Shown here: positions 26,697 to 36,167 of the stretch, one piece after another
Layout of the letters: every line of letters begins with the position of its first letter
How positions within the stretch are numbered: the first letter of the stretch is position 1
Origin: Catalinimonas alkaloidigena
GTDB lineage: Bacteria > Bacteroidota > Bacteroidia > Cytophagales > Cyclobacteriaceae
Length of the DNA stretch: 64,000 nucleotides
Assembly (NCBI RefSeq): GCF_029504655.1
Contig: NZ_JAQFIL010000001.1
Span: forward strand, 2,299,001 to 2,363,000
Direction of reading: 5' to 3'
The notes under the pieces: generated by a model
Database searches by the model: none
What the model saw: only the letters and a program-made list of their open reading frames with translations
Told to the model about the DNA's origin: nothing
Position numbers and translations under genes: made by a program

Positions 26697-26730
26697 AAAC
26701 CCTTTGTATTTGGCATACAGAGGGTTTTTT
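26697..26730 (+). terminator. Terminator between convergent lipoprotein gene and sucC
   Basis: A 13-bp stem (one G:U): 26697-26709 with 26715-26727 around a 5-base loop, then T's to 26730. An A-run on the other side (26696-26699) lets it also work for the minus-strand sucC, which ends 22 bases away. Confidence 0.88.
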
Positions 26731-26752
26731 ATGCAAGTAAACTTCAAATTTA

Positions 26753-27968
26753 TCAGTTCAGTACTTCCTTCACTTTATCCGCGGCATCTTTAAGCAGAAT
26801 GGCTGACTTAACTTTAAGGCCTGACTCTTCAATAATTTTAGCCCCTTCCTCAGCATTGGTACCTTGCAGGCGTACAATTATGGGCACCTCTATATTTCCT
26901 ATATTTTTATAGGCTTCTACCACGCCATTGGCTACACGGTCACAACGAACGATACCACCAAAAATGTTGATTAAGATGGCTTTCACATTAGGATCTTTCA
27001 AAATTAATACGAAAACCTGCTTCAACTGTCTGGGCATTTGCTCCACCCCCAACATCCAGGAAGTTAGCAGGTTCACCACCCGAAAGTTTGATAATATCCA
27101 TAGTGGCCATGGCCAGTCCTGCACCATTTACCATACAACCTACATTACCATCCAGCTTGATATAATTAAGTCCTGATTTACTGGCTTCTACCTCTAATTC
27201 ATCCTCTTCAGAAATATCTCTGAGTTCTGCCAGGTCAGAATGCCGATAAAGTGCATTATCATCAAGGTTTACTTTGGCATCTACGGCTAATATTTTATCG
27301 TCAGAGGTTTTTAATACCGGATTAATCTCAAACATAGATGCATCCATACCCATATAGGCTTTATAAAGGGCATTGATGAATTTTACCATTTCTTTCAGTG
27401 CTTTTCCCTCAAGGCCTAGCGCAAAAGCTACTTTTCTTGCCTGGAAGGGTTGAAGGCCTATGGCCGGGTCAATCCATTCTTTGATTATTGCATCAGGATT
27501 TTTTTCAGCTACCTCTTCTATTTCTACACCACCTTCTGTTGAAGCAATGATGACATTACTTCCTTTGGCACGGTCTAGTGTAATGCTTAGGTAGTATTCT
27601 TTGATACTGGGATCATCAGGGGAAGGATAATAAACATCCTGCGCAACCAGTACTTTATTTACTTTTTTTCCTGCCGGACCAGTTTGAATGGTTTCTAGAG
27701 TACCTCCCAGGATATCTTTCACTTTCTCTTCAACACTATCTAACTTGCTCACTACCACACCTTTAGAGCCGGTTTCTTTCACAGCTCCTTTGCCACGACC
27801 ACCTGCGTGTATTTGTGCTTTTACAACAAAAAAATTGGTGCCTGTTTCGTCCTGCAATCGCTTAGCAGCTTCTTTAGTTTGTTCTAACTTATCTACTACG
27901 ATGCCTTCTTGTACTTGCACCCCATACTGCTTGAGTATGTTTTTGGCTTGATATTCGTGTATATTCAT
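26753..27968 (-). pseudogene. sucC: Succinyl-CoA ligase beta subunit, broken by a +1 frameshift
   Basis: TCA-cycle enzyme subunit (succinyl-CoA plus ADP/GDP plus Pi gives succinate plus NTP). The first frame reads a normal ATP-grasp start (MNIHEYQAKNILKQYGVQV) and goes to [19 protein letters not shown], then shifts to NFERS and stops at 26988. The remaining 80 residues ([28 protein letters not shown] to the end) are intact in another frame. One extra A at 27004 or 27005 in the minus-strand context CGTATT-A-ATTTTG explains it; without it the product is about 404 residues, the family length. Both halves are well conserved, so a sequencing error or very recent mutation is more likely than long decay. 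sucD is not in the window. Confidence 0.88.
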
Positions 27969-28142
27969 GCTTGGAAATTTTTCACGAATCTATCAAATTT
28001 TAGTTTTATACTCAAAAATAAATAGCTAATGACACATTCTTTAGCTTAAAAAATGAACTTTGGGTATTACGACAATAATTAACTTAATTTCCAGCTTTAA
28101 TTAATTTGTGTATTCAGTTTGAAAGTAAACGCTTGACCAATC

Positions 28143-28802
28143 ATGCTTAAGGCAGAACGCATTGTAAAAAGTTACGGTAAACTTAAAGTACTAAAATCAA
28201 TAGATTTAGTCATTGATCAGGGAAGGATAGTATCTATCGTTGGTGCTTCAGGTGCGGGGAAGAGCACTTTATTGCATATACTAGGTACATTGGATAAACC
28301 GGACGAAGGCAGAGTATGGCTGGGAGATATTGAGTTATCTAAGCTTAAGGGTAATGATTTAGCATTATACAGAAACCAGAATATTGGTTTTATATTTCAA
28401 TTTCATAATCTAATGCCTGAGTTTACTGCTTTAGAAAATGTTTGTATACCTGGATATCTGGCAGGAAAAAAAAGTGATCGTGAAATAGTAAGTAGGGGCA
28501 GAGAGCTGTTGAATCTTCTGGGGCTTAAAGAAAGGCTTGATCATAAACCCAATGAGATGTCGGGAGGTGAGCAGCAACGTACGGCAGTTGCACGTGCCTT
28601 GATGAACAATCCAGCAGTAGTTTTTGCTGATGAACCTAGTGGCAACCTTGACTCCCATACGGCTGAAGAACTTCACCAGCTTTTCTTTCGTCTCCGGGAT
28701 GAAATAGGTCAAACTTTTGTCATCGTAACTCATAATGAAGAACTTGCTGATATGGCAGATGAAAAATTTGAAATCAAAGATGGGGTGATTTTTACGGAAT
28801 AA
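28143..28802 (+). CDS. lolD: ABC transporter ATPase, LolD-like
   Basis: 219 residues, one ATPase domain: Walker [12 protein letters not shown]-loop [16 protein letters not shown], signature [15 protein letters not shown], Walker [14 protein letters not shown] and the switch His in VTHNEELA. The [12 protein letters not shown] and PSGNLDS segments match the LolD/MacB branch, which works with LolCE to release lipoproteins from the inner membrane. The permease genes are not adjacent, so the symbol is by similarity. Confidence 0.85.
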   Translation: MLKAERIVKSYGKLKVLKSIDLVIDQGRIVSIVGASGAGKSTLLHILGTLDKPDEGRVWLGDIELSKLKGNDLALYRNQNIGFIFQFHNLMPEFTALENVCIPGYLAGKKSDREIVSRGRELLNLLGLKERLDHKPNEMSGGEQQRTAVARALMNNPAVVFADEPSGNLDSHTAEELHQLFFRLRDEIGQTFVIVTHNEELADMADEKFEIKDGVIFTE

Positions 28803-29443
28803 TCGTAAGCCACATTGTTGTGAGTTTTTTCTATTTGTAGCTGTATAGCATAAAAATCTTCCAGGAGAAGTGATTTTAGGCTTATTAATTTGTCCTGTAT
28901 CCGTTCAGGTTGGCATTACGCATGGCTGCGAAAAGTCACCTAACTTGTATTATTCCTCTTACATTTCATAAGAATCCAAAAATAATTCAAAGAGAAAATA
29001 TTATATTTTTTGCTGGATAAGATCAGGCAAGTTTTATCGTTAATACTCGCCAAAAATTGTAATATTTAGATCAGTAAATATTAGAAGTATACGGAAAAAA
29101 GTACATGCTAGAATAGTAAGTTTTGGTAACTAATTTTAAAGCGAATTTACGATTCAAGCATAATTTGCCATAGCCCGTCTGAATTAGGTTGAATCGGCAT
29201 TATTAAATGTATGTCTGCTAGGTGAGAAAAATGGTTCAATAGTAAAACCTCTATAAATATAATTAATCTAATAAATAATATAATCCCAAAATAGAATTGC
29301 TGCTTACAATAAATCAATAAAAACTTTGAAAATCACCAATTTGCAAACTATTTTAATAAAAAAGCTTAAATATATTGTATATCATTTTTCATAGATATAT
29401 TAAGGTGTAAATTTGGAGCTGTAAAATACTTAAAGTGTGACTT
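28803..29443 (+). other. 640-base A+T-rich gene-free stretch
   Basis: No convincing ORF on either strand, no tRNA and no strong terminator; only a weak CACA/TGTG hairpin just after lolD. TAAATTTG at 29408-29415 matches the -7 element and could start the response-regulator transcript. A TGGCA-N7-TGGCTGC sequence near 28912 resembles a sigma-54 site but has the wrong spacing. The length is unusual for this compact window, so a regulatory RNA or decayed gene is possible. Confidence 0.5.
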
Positions 29444-30853
29444 ATGGATACTATGGGAAAGTCAATTTTGGTAGTTGAAGATGAAGAGAATTTAAGGGGG
29501 TTGCTTTCTAAAATTTTAAGTCTTGAGGGTTTTAAAATACTTGAAGCAGGTGATGTAACTACAGCAAAAGACATTTTGCTTTCTGAGACAATACATTTGG
29601 TAGTGACCGATGTAATGCTACCGGACATTAATGGAATAGAATTTACAAAATATATCAAAAAAGAATATCCGCTTACTGAAGTGGTAGTGCTTACTGCTTT
29701 TGGTAATGTGAAAGATGGGGTAAAAGCCATGAAGCTAGGTGCTTTCGATTACCTCACTAAAGGTGATGGTGACGATATGCTACCCTTGATTGCCAAGAAA
29801 GCGATAGAGAAATCTATTCTACACCGTCAGGTACAGGAAATGGATTTTAGAACCGATTCTCGTTCAAGCTTTAAGAAAATCATAGGAAAATCCCGCCCTG
29901 TTAAAAAAATGATTGAGCTTGCTAAGAAAGTCGCTGTTACTGATACGACAGTGCTTTTACTTGGTGAAACCGGTACAGGAAAAGAGTTACTCGCAGAAGC
30001 TATTCATCTTGCAAGCCGGAGGCGTAAGGGGCCGTTTGTGACAATTAACTGTGCGGCTATTCCTAAAGATTTACAGGAGTCTGAGCTGTTTGGCCATAAA
30101 AAAGGTGCGTTTACAGGTGCTACCATGGATAAGAAAGGTTACTTTGAAGTAGCTGACCGTGGAACCATCTTCTTAGATGAACTCGGAGAGATGAGTCAGG
30201 AACTTCAGGCTAAGTTACTTCGTGCACTAGAGAATAAAACATTTAACAGAGTAGGAGACACCAATCCTATACCTGTGGATATCAGGATCATTGCGGCTAC
30301 CAATAGGGATTTACTGGATGAGAATAACAGTGAGTTTCGCAGAGATCTTTATTACAGGCTAAGTACTTTTGCGATTGAATTACCCCCTTTAAGACAGCGT
30401 CCTGAGGATTTGGAGCTGATTGCTTTTCACTTTTTAAAAGCTTATGCTGAACAGGTGAATAAAGAAATTATAAAAATTGAGCCTGAATTCATGTATTACC
30501 TCAGGCGTTATCACTGGCCTGGCAACGTAAGAGAACTAAAAAATGTCATTGAGAGAGCTGTAATACTTTCTGATGGACGTGAACTTACTGTAGATACGCT
30601 GCCAAATGAAGTTTTGGCTGCTTCTCACCAAGAAATTCAGAGTCCAAAGAATGAAGTGATGCATGAAGAAAATGCATATTCTACCTATGAATCTGAACCC
30701 TCAGGTGACAATATTGATTTGAAGACAGTAGAGCAAGAACATATTCTGCGGGTATTAACTATGGTAAACGGGAATAAATCTGAAGCAGCGAAAAGACTAG
30801 ACATTGGTCTGGCCACCCTTTATCGTAAGCTTAAAGAGTATAATGTGGGGTAA
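29444..30853 (+). CDS. Sigma-54-dependent response regulator, NtrC family
   Basis: 469 residues. The receiver domain (1-125) has EDEENLRGLL and the phospho-accepting Asp in VVTDVMLPDING. The AAA+ activator domain (about 145-370) has Walker A GETGTGKE, the sigma-54 contact loop KKGAFTGAT, Walker B FLDELGEM and WPGNVRELKN. A Fis-type helix-turn-helix (NKSEAAKRLDIGLATLYRKLKEY) ends the protein. It activates promoters with RpoN when phosphorylated. The next gene is a histidine kinase, the probable partner. A second ATG at 29453 is an alternative start. Confidence 0.94.
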   Translation: MDTMGKSILVVEDEENLRGLLSKILSLEGFKILEAGDVTTAKDILLSETIHLVVTDVMLPDINGIEFTKYIKKEYPLTEVVVLTAFGNVKDGVKAMKLGAFDYLTKGDGDDMLPLIAKKAIEKSILHRQVQEMDFRTDSRSSFKKIIGKSRPVKKMIELAKKVAVTDTTVLLLGETGTGKELLAEAIHLASRRRKGPFVTINCAAIPKDLQESELFGHKKGAFTGATMDKKGYFEVADRGTIFLDELGEMSQELQAKLLRALENKTFNRVGDTNPIPVDIRIIAATNRDLLDENNSEFRRDLYYRLSTFAIELPPLRQRPEDLELIAFHFLKAYAEQVNKEIIKIEPEFMYYLRRYHWPGNVRELKNVIERAVILSDGRELTVDTLPNEVLAASHQEIQSPKNEVMHEENAYSTYESEPSGDNIDLKTVEQEHILRVLTMVNGNKSEAAKRLDIGLATLYRKLKEYNVG

Positions 30854-31010
30854 TGATGTTTCATAATGAGGATTTTTTTTCATTATGACAAGCTTACCTT
30901 CTGCTATTATCACTTTTTCCTAAATTTTAACCATTCGTCTAATTATTGTGAGTTCTTCTGGAAAAAGCATTTTGCAAAAAATTGTTGCGCTGACTTCTTT
31001 TTATCAGAAG

Positions 31011-32924
31011 ATGAAAATAAGAACCCAAATCTTTTCGGGATTTCTCCTTGTGCTCTTTTTGACACTAATCTTAGCAGTGGTAACCATATATTATCTGGGT
31101 AATCTGGGGACTGCTTCTACTAAAATTCTGGAAGATAATTACAGATCAGTCAAGGCATCTGAGCAGATATTAATCTCTTTGTCCAAAATGGATCAGATCT
31201 TGACAAAAGTTTGCCTTGGCCAAAATTATAACGATTCTTCTCTGATCACTATCCTAGATAAGGAAAAACAAATTCTTAATAATAATCTGGCCATTTGCCG
31301 GCAGAATGCTTCAAACCAAAAAGAAGTTATGCTTGTAAGTCAAATGGAAGATGAGTATGCCAGTTATATTCATCATGTTAACGATTTTAAGACAACAGTT
31401 GACAGGGTGGGGCTTTATTTTACTGTGCTTCAAAGGCTCAATGAAGTAATCAGAGAGAACTGTGTTGAGCTGGTTACGCTCAATCATAAAGATTTAAGTG
31501 CAAAAGACGATTATGCTCAGGCGTTGTATTTCAGGTCCAAGATCTATGTTTTTCTGATCATGGTTTTAGTATTAATGATTGTTGGATGGACAGTGTATAA
31601 AGTACCTCATGAGATTGTAAAGCCATTAACTAAGATTACTGAAAAGATCAAACGTATTTCTCAGGGTGAGTATCAGCAGGAAATAAAAGTTGATTCAAGC
31701 AGTGAGTTAGGGGACCTTGCGCTAGCATTCAATGATATGTCAGTTCGTTTACAGGAATTTGAAAAGCTAAACATTGAGGAAGTACAGATTCAGAAAAGTA
31801 GGATGGAATCTATCATCAGAAGTATGAATGATGGACTGATTATTCTTGATGAGCAGGAGGAGATTATTTTAGTAAATGAGACAAGCTCAAGTCTCATTGA
31901 TATGGAAGAAAGTGAGCTGATTGGAAAAAAATTGTGGGAGCTTGCCGAGGAGAATGATGTATTGCAGGAGCTTGAAGCTTCTCTCAGCAAAAAAGATTAT
32001 AAGCCGGCGTCCATACAAGAGACTCACAGCTTTTTAAAAATCCATAAAGAAGATGGTAAGAATGCATTCTTTACCAAGGAGATTTACAAAGTCTATAGTA
32101 AAGACACCTCTGTCAGAAAATTTCTCGGTCATATTATTACGCTCAAAGACATAACTTCATTCAAAGAATCAGATGAAGCAAAGTCAAATTTCATTGCGGT
32201 AGTATCTCATGAGCTTAAGACGCCTCTTTCAGCACTGAATATGAGTTTGATGTTGTTAAGCAATACTCGTTTTGGTGCGCTAAATGAAGAACAGAGTAAA
32301 ACAGTAAATTCAATGAAGCGAGAGGTACAGCGACTGGTAAATATGGTCACAGAATTACTAGATCTCTCAAAAGTTGAAAATGGGCGTATCACTTTAGAAA
32401 AAGAACTGATCAATCCTTCAATTTTGATGGAGTATGCGGTTGCACCTGTTGAGGTAAAATTCAAGCAGAAAGATGTGCTGATCGTTAAGAAAATAGATGA
32501 GAGTCTGCCGGATATTTGTATTGATCCTGAAAAGATATCCTGGGTACTCATTAATTTAATGACCAATTCACTTCGCTACTCTCCTGAAGGGGGCAAAATA
32601 ATTTTAGAAGCCAGAAAAGTAGATGGCATGGTAGAATTTTCAGTGAAAGACTATGGTCCCGGCATTTCTAAAGAAAACCTAAAAAGAGTTTTCAACAAAT
32701 TTGTGCAGTTAAACACTAACGGAAAGAAAAATAAGCATGGCTTAGGGTTGGGATTAGCCATCTCCAAAGAAGTGGTAGATGCCCATGGCGGTCAGATTCA
32801 TGTGGAGAGCGAATTAGGAGCGTGGAGCAGGTTCTACTTTCAGGTACCTATTAAAGCCGACGCTGATGATAAAGAGTTGTTATTCAATCAGCGAAAGCAA
32901 CACAAACCGATTCAAATCAGTTAA
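31011..32924 (+). CDS. Membrane sensor histidine kinase with PAS domain
   Basis: ATG 31011 gives the usual MKIRTQIFSGFLLVLFLTL start with the first membrane helix at residues 8-30; an in-frame GTG at 30948 adds 21 residues and is possible. A periplasmic four-helix-like sensor follows (to about 180), then helix two (FLIMVLVLMIVGWTVY), HAMP (about 200-255), PAS (about 270-385), HisKA with the phosphorylated His in VSHELKTPLS, and HATPase with NLMTNSLRYSP, DYGPGIS and GLGLGLAIS. It probably phosphorylates the NtrC-type regulator encoded 95-158 bases upstream. The signal is unknown. Confidence 0.92.
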   Translation: MKIRTQIFSGFLLVLFLTLILAVVTIYYLGNLGTASTKILEDNYRSVKASEQILISLSKMDQILTKVCLGQNYNDSSLITILDKEKQILNNNLAICRQNASNQKEVMLVSQMEDEYASYIHHVNDFKTTVDRVGLYFTVLQRLNEVIRENCVELVTLNHKDLSAKDDYAQALYFRSKIYVFLIMVLVLMIVGWTVYKVPHEIVKPLTKITEKIKRISQGEYQQEIKVDSSSELGDLALAFNDMSVRLQEFEKLNIEEVQIQKSRMESIIRSMNDGLIILDEQEEIILVNETSSSLIDMEESELIGKKLWELAEENDVLQELEASLSKKDYKPASIQETHSFLKIHKEDGKNAFFTKEIYKVYSKDTSVRKFLGHIITLKDITSFKESDEAKSNFIAVVSHELKTPLSALNMSLMLLSNTRFGALNEEQSKTVNSMKREVQRLVNMVTELLDLSKVENGRITLEKELINPSILMEYAVAPVEVKFKQKDVLIVKKIDESLPDICIDPEKISWVLINLMTNSLRYSPEGGKIILEARKVDGMVEFSVKDYGPGISKENLKRVFNKFVQLNTNGKKNKHGLGLGLAISKEVVDAHGGQIHVESELGAWSRFYFQVPIKADADDKELLFNQRKQHKPIQIS

Positions 32925-33059
32925 GACTTTAAAATTTCCATATACGAATTATCGTAAACAGTTCCATGTTTTGAAAAGGTTTACCAAAGGCGCTAAACTC
33001 TTAGTGTCTTTTTTTATTTATTAATAGCATGTTGATAACATCAGCGATTCAAGAATAAG

Positions 33060-33941
33060 ATGCAAATAAGTAAGGGGGTTAAGTACATGTTGCTCGCTAC
33101 TTTCCTTTTTGCCTGTATGAATGTGTTAGTCAAATGGGTGACACAAATACCGGCAGTGGAAGTAGTTTTTTTTCGATCTGTAATATCACTTGTTCTGAGC
33201 TACAGTATACTTAAAGCAAAAGGTATTCATATCTGGGGAAATAATAAACCACTTTTGATTGCCAGGGGGGCCTCTGGAGCAGTAGGCTTGGTATTGTACT
33301 TTGTAATCATACAGCAAATACCACTGGCTACCGCGGTTACTCTTCAGTTTTTAGCACCAATAGTGACGGCGATATTGGGAGTTCTCATATTAGGTGAACG
33401 ATTCAGGTTCTGGCAGGGCATTTTCTTTGTCCTGTCTTTCTGCGGAATTTTGATCGTGAATGGTTTTGATGCCAGGGTAGAAATCATACATATCCTGATG
33501 GGGATTATGGCTGCTTTAGGGGCAGGAATGGCTTACACCATCATACGCAAACTGAAAAAAAGCGAACATCCGCTAGTGATCGTCATGTACTTTCCTCTGG
33601 TCACAGTGCCTATCACAGGTGCTTATTCAGCCTGGAACTGGGTAATGCCACAAGGTATTGAGTGGCTTACGCTACTGGGTATTGGATTACTCACCCAGTT
33701 TGCTCAGTATTTCCTGACCAAATCTTTTCAGGAGGAGGAAATTAACAAAGTAGCGAGCCTTAAGTACTTAAATATTATCTATGCTTTATGCTTTGGCTAT
33801 ATTTTCTTTGGTGAAACTTTTAATATTTACACCTATCTGGGAATGATGCTCGTAGTGGGAGGAGTAATTCTTAATATCTGGTATAAACAAAAAATAAGTA
33901 AAGCTGAAAAAGAGATGGTTTCGCTAAAACATACAGCCTAG
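33060..33941 (+). CDS. EamA/DMT family transporter
   Basis: 293 residues with ten hydrophobic segments arranged as two EamA repeats, typical of drug/metabolite exporters of the inner membrane. It starts MQISKGVKYMLLATFLFACMNVLVKW and ends with a basic cytoplasmic tail. The substrate cannot be inferred. It lies 6 bases before tgt and is probably cotranscribed with it. Confidence 0.88.
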   Translation: MQISKGVKYMLLATFLFACMNVLVKWVTQIPAVEVVFFRSVISLVLSYSILKAKGIHIWGNNKPLLIARGASGAVGLVLYFVIIQQIPLATAVTLQFLAPIVTAILGVLILGERFRFWQGIFFVLSFCGILIVNGFDARVEIIHILMGIMAALGAGMAYTIIRKLKKSEHPLVIVMYFPLVTVPITGAYSAWNWVMPQGIEWLTLLGIGLLTQFAQYFLTKSFQEEEINKVASLKYLNIIYALCFGYIFFGETFNIYTYLGMMLVVGGVILNIWYKQKISKAEKEMVSLKHTA

Positions 33942-33947
33942 TAGAAT

Positions 33948-35078
33948 ATGAAATTTGAATTACAAGTAAATGATCAGAAGTCCAAGGCAAGGGCAGGGGT
34001 ACTGTATACTGATCACGGGTTAATACATACACCTATTTTTATGCCTGTAGGAACGGCAGGAACCGTGAAAGCGGTACATCAGAGAGAGCTGAAAGAGGAT
34101 ATCAATGCGGACATTATTCTTGCTAATACATATCACTTATATCTTAGACCTGGCCTTCAACTGCTCGAGAATGCAGGTGGTCTGCATAAATTTAATGGCT
34201 GGGATGGCCCCATACTGACCGACAGTGGCGGTTATCAGGTGTATTCGTTGGCAGAAAACCGTAAAATTGAAGAAAAGGGAGTTACTTTTCAGTCTCATAT
34301 AGACGGTTCAAAGCATTTTTTTACGCCTGAAAGTGTGATGGATATACAGCGAAGCATAGGCGCAGACATTATCATGGCATTTGATGAATGCACGCCTTAT
34401 CCCTGCGAATATGAGTACGCAAAATCATCCCTGGCCATGACGCACCGCTGGCTCAAGCGCTGTTGTGCGCGTTTTGATGCTACTGAAGCCAAGTACGGTT
34501 TTGAACAGACACTCTTTCCAATCGTACAGGGAAGTGTCTATAGAGATCTTCGCAAGGAGTCAGCAGAGTTTGTTGCGGGTTGTGAGAGAGATGGCTATGC
34601 TATTGGAGGATTAGCAGTGGGTGAACCAGCTGAAATGATGTATGAAATGACAGAACTGGTTTGTGATATATTACCAACGGATAAGCCGCGTTATCTTATG
34701 GGTGTGGGTACACCGGCAAATATTCTCGAATCTATTGCCCAGGGAGTGGATATGTTTGACTGTGTAATGCCTACCAGAAATGCCCGCAATGGTATGTTGT
34801 TTACTACCCAGGGAATTATTAATATCAGGAACGAAAAATGGAAAGATGAACTTACTCCTATTGACGCAGCATTAGGTGGGTATGTAAGTACACATTATTC
34901 CAAAGCTTACCTAAGGCATCTCATTCATTCAAAAGAAATATTAGGAGCGCAGATTGCGAGTGTTCACAATCTTACTTTCTATCTCTGGCTGGTTCGTCAG
35001 GCAAGAGAACATATTCAGGCTGGTGATTTTTCCATTTGGAAAAATAGTATGGTAAACAAACTAATGACCAGACTTTGA
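33948..35078 (+). CDS. tgt: Queuine tRNA-ribosyltransferase lacking the zinc cysteines
   Basis: Exchanges G34 for preQ1 in the anticodon of GUN tRNAs. 376 residues. The active-site region is conserved: TDSGGYQVYSLAE (with the catalytic base Asp), AFDECTPYP, and GGLAVGEP. The nucleophile Asp lies in MFDCVMPTRNARNG. The C-terminal zinc site seen in E. coli TGT (CxCxxC plus His) is absent: the stretch reads PIDAALGGYVSTHYSKAYLRHL with no cysteine. This loss is familiar from other Bacteroidota enzymes as I recall, so the protein is still likely active. It precedes an LptF/G-type permease by 15 bases. Confidence 0.94.
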   Translation: MKFELQVNDQKSKARAGVLYTDHGLIHTPIFMPVGTAGTVKAVHQRELKEDINADIILANTYHLYLRPGLQLLENAGGLHKFNGWDGPILTDSGGYQVYSLAENRKIEEKGVTFQSHIDGSKHFFTPESVMDIQRSIGADIIMAFDECTPYPCEYEYAKSSLAMTHRWLKRCCARFDATEAKYGFEQTLFPIVQGSVYRDLRKESAEFVAGCERDGYAIGGLAVGEPAEMMYEMTELVCDILPTDKPRYLMGVGTPANILESIAQGVDMFDCVMPTRNARNGMLFTTQGIINIRNEKWKDELTPIDAALGGYVSTHYSKAYLRHLIHSKEILGAQIASVHNLTFYLWLVRQAREHIQAGDFSIWKNSMVNKLMTRL

Positions 35079-35093
35079 CGTGCTTATAAGTAC

Positions 35094-36167
35094 ATGAAGA
35101 TACTAGACGTATATATTATCAAGAAGTTCTTAGGCACTTTCTTCTTTGTCGTCTTACTACTGGTCGCAGTAGTCAGTGTGATAGACTATACTGAGAAGAA
35201 TGATGACTTTATGGAGCATCAACTGAATGCCATGCAAATCATGGCTTATTATGTTGATTTTATACCCTATGTAGCTAGTCTCATCACTCCCATTACAGTA
35301 TTTATTGCTGTTGTTTTTGTTACTTCTAAACTTGCCGGCAATACAGAAATTATTGCAATACTGAGTAGTGGTGTGAGCTTTCGAAGAATGCTTGTTCCCT
35401 ATATGATCGGTGCATTATTTATTGCAGCAATAAGCTTTTGGCTAAATGGCTGGGTGATCCCCAATGCTAATAAGGACAGGATCGCTTTTGAACTTAAATA
35501 TGTTAAAAGTCCATTTGACTACAGTGAGCGTAACATCCATATGAAAATATCTCCTGAGGCATACGCGTATATGGAGAGTTATAATAACAATGCTGACGTT
35601 GGCTACCGATTTACTTTAGAGAAAATTGAAGGGAATCAGATGCTGGAAAAGATTACTGCCAGAAGAATAGAATGGGATTCCGCTACCTCTAAGTGGAGAT
35701 TGAGACAATGGAAAAAGCATGTATTTAATGGCATGGATGAGTCTATCAATACTGGAGATGAAATGGATACAACACTTAACATCCATCCAAAAGACTTTGG
35801 AAGTACCTATGGAATGTACGAAACCTTAACCTTACCTGAGCTGAACAGCCACATTGAGATATTAAAAGAAAGAGGGGCTAACGATATTCCACTGTATCGG
35901 GTGGAAAAGTATATTCGTTACATGTCACCCTTTACCGCTATCATATTGACTTTCATTGGCGTTATTATGTCTGCTAAAAAAGCCAGAGGTGGCTCAGGTT
36001 TTCAAATAGCTTTGGGTTTTGGTATTGCTTTTCTGTTTATCATCTTCTTCATTTTTTCCCGAAGTATTGCAGAAGCAAATTCTATGAATCCCATCATAGC
36101 GGTATGGATTCCCAATATCATTTTTACAGGTGTTGGGGTGATACTTTATAAATTTGTACCTCGTTAA
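35094..36167 (+). CDS. LptF/LptG family permease
   Basis: 357 residues with three N-terminal membrane helices (about 12-35, 60-80, 100-120), a periplasmic beta-jellyroll-like domain (about 140-270) and three C-terminal helices. This is the YjgP/YjgQ layout of the LPS export permease that works with the LptB ATPase. The start MKILDVYIIKKFLGTFFFVVLLL is typical. Which of LptF or LptG it represents is unclear; Bacteroidota often have one such gene after tgt. Its stop overlaps the next start (TAATG). Confidence 0.9.
   Translation: MKILDVYIIKKFLGTFFFVVLLLVAVVSVIDYTEKNDDFMEHQLNAMQIMAYYVDFIPYVASLITPITVFIAVVFVTSKLAGNTEIIAILSSGVSFRRMLVPYMIGALFIAAISFWLNGWVIPNANKDRIAFELKYVKSPFDYSERNIHMKISPEAYAYMESYNNNADVGYRFTLEKIEGNQMLEKITARRIEWDSATSKWRLRQWKKHVFNGMDESINTGDEMDTTLNIHPKDFGSTYGMYETLTLPELNSHIEILKERGANDIPLYRVEKYIRYMSPFTAIILTFIGVIMSAKKARGGSGFQIALGFGIAFLFIIFFIFSRSIAEANSMNPIIAVWIPNIIFTGVGVILYKFVPR

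Noticed and set aside
28909..28930. Possible sigma-54 promoter (TGGCA ... TGGCTGC)
   Set aside because: The GG and GC dinucleotides are separated by 11 bases where the consensus needs 10, and it is more than 500 bases from the next gene.
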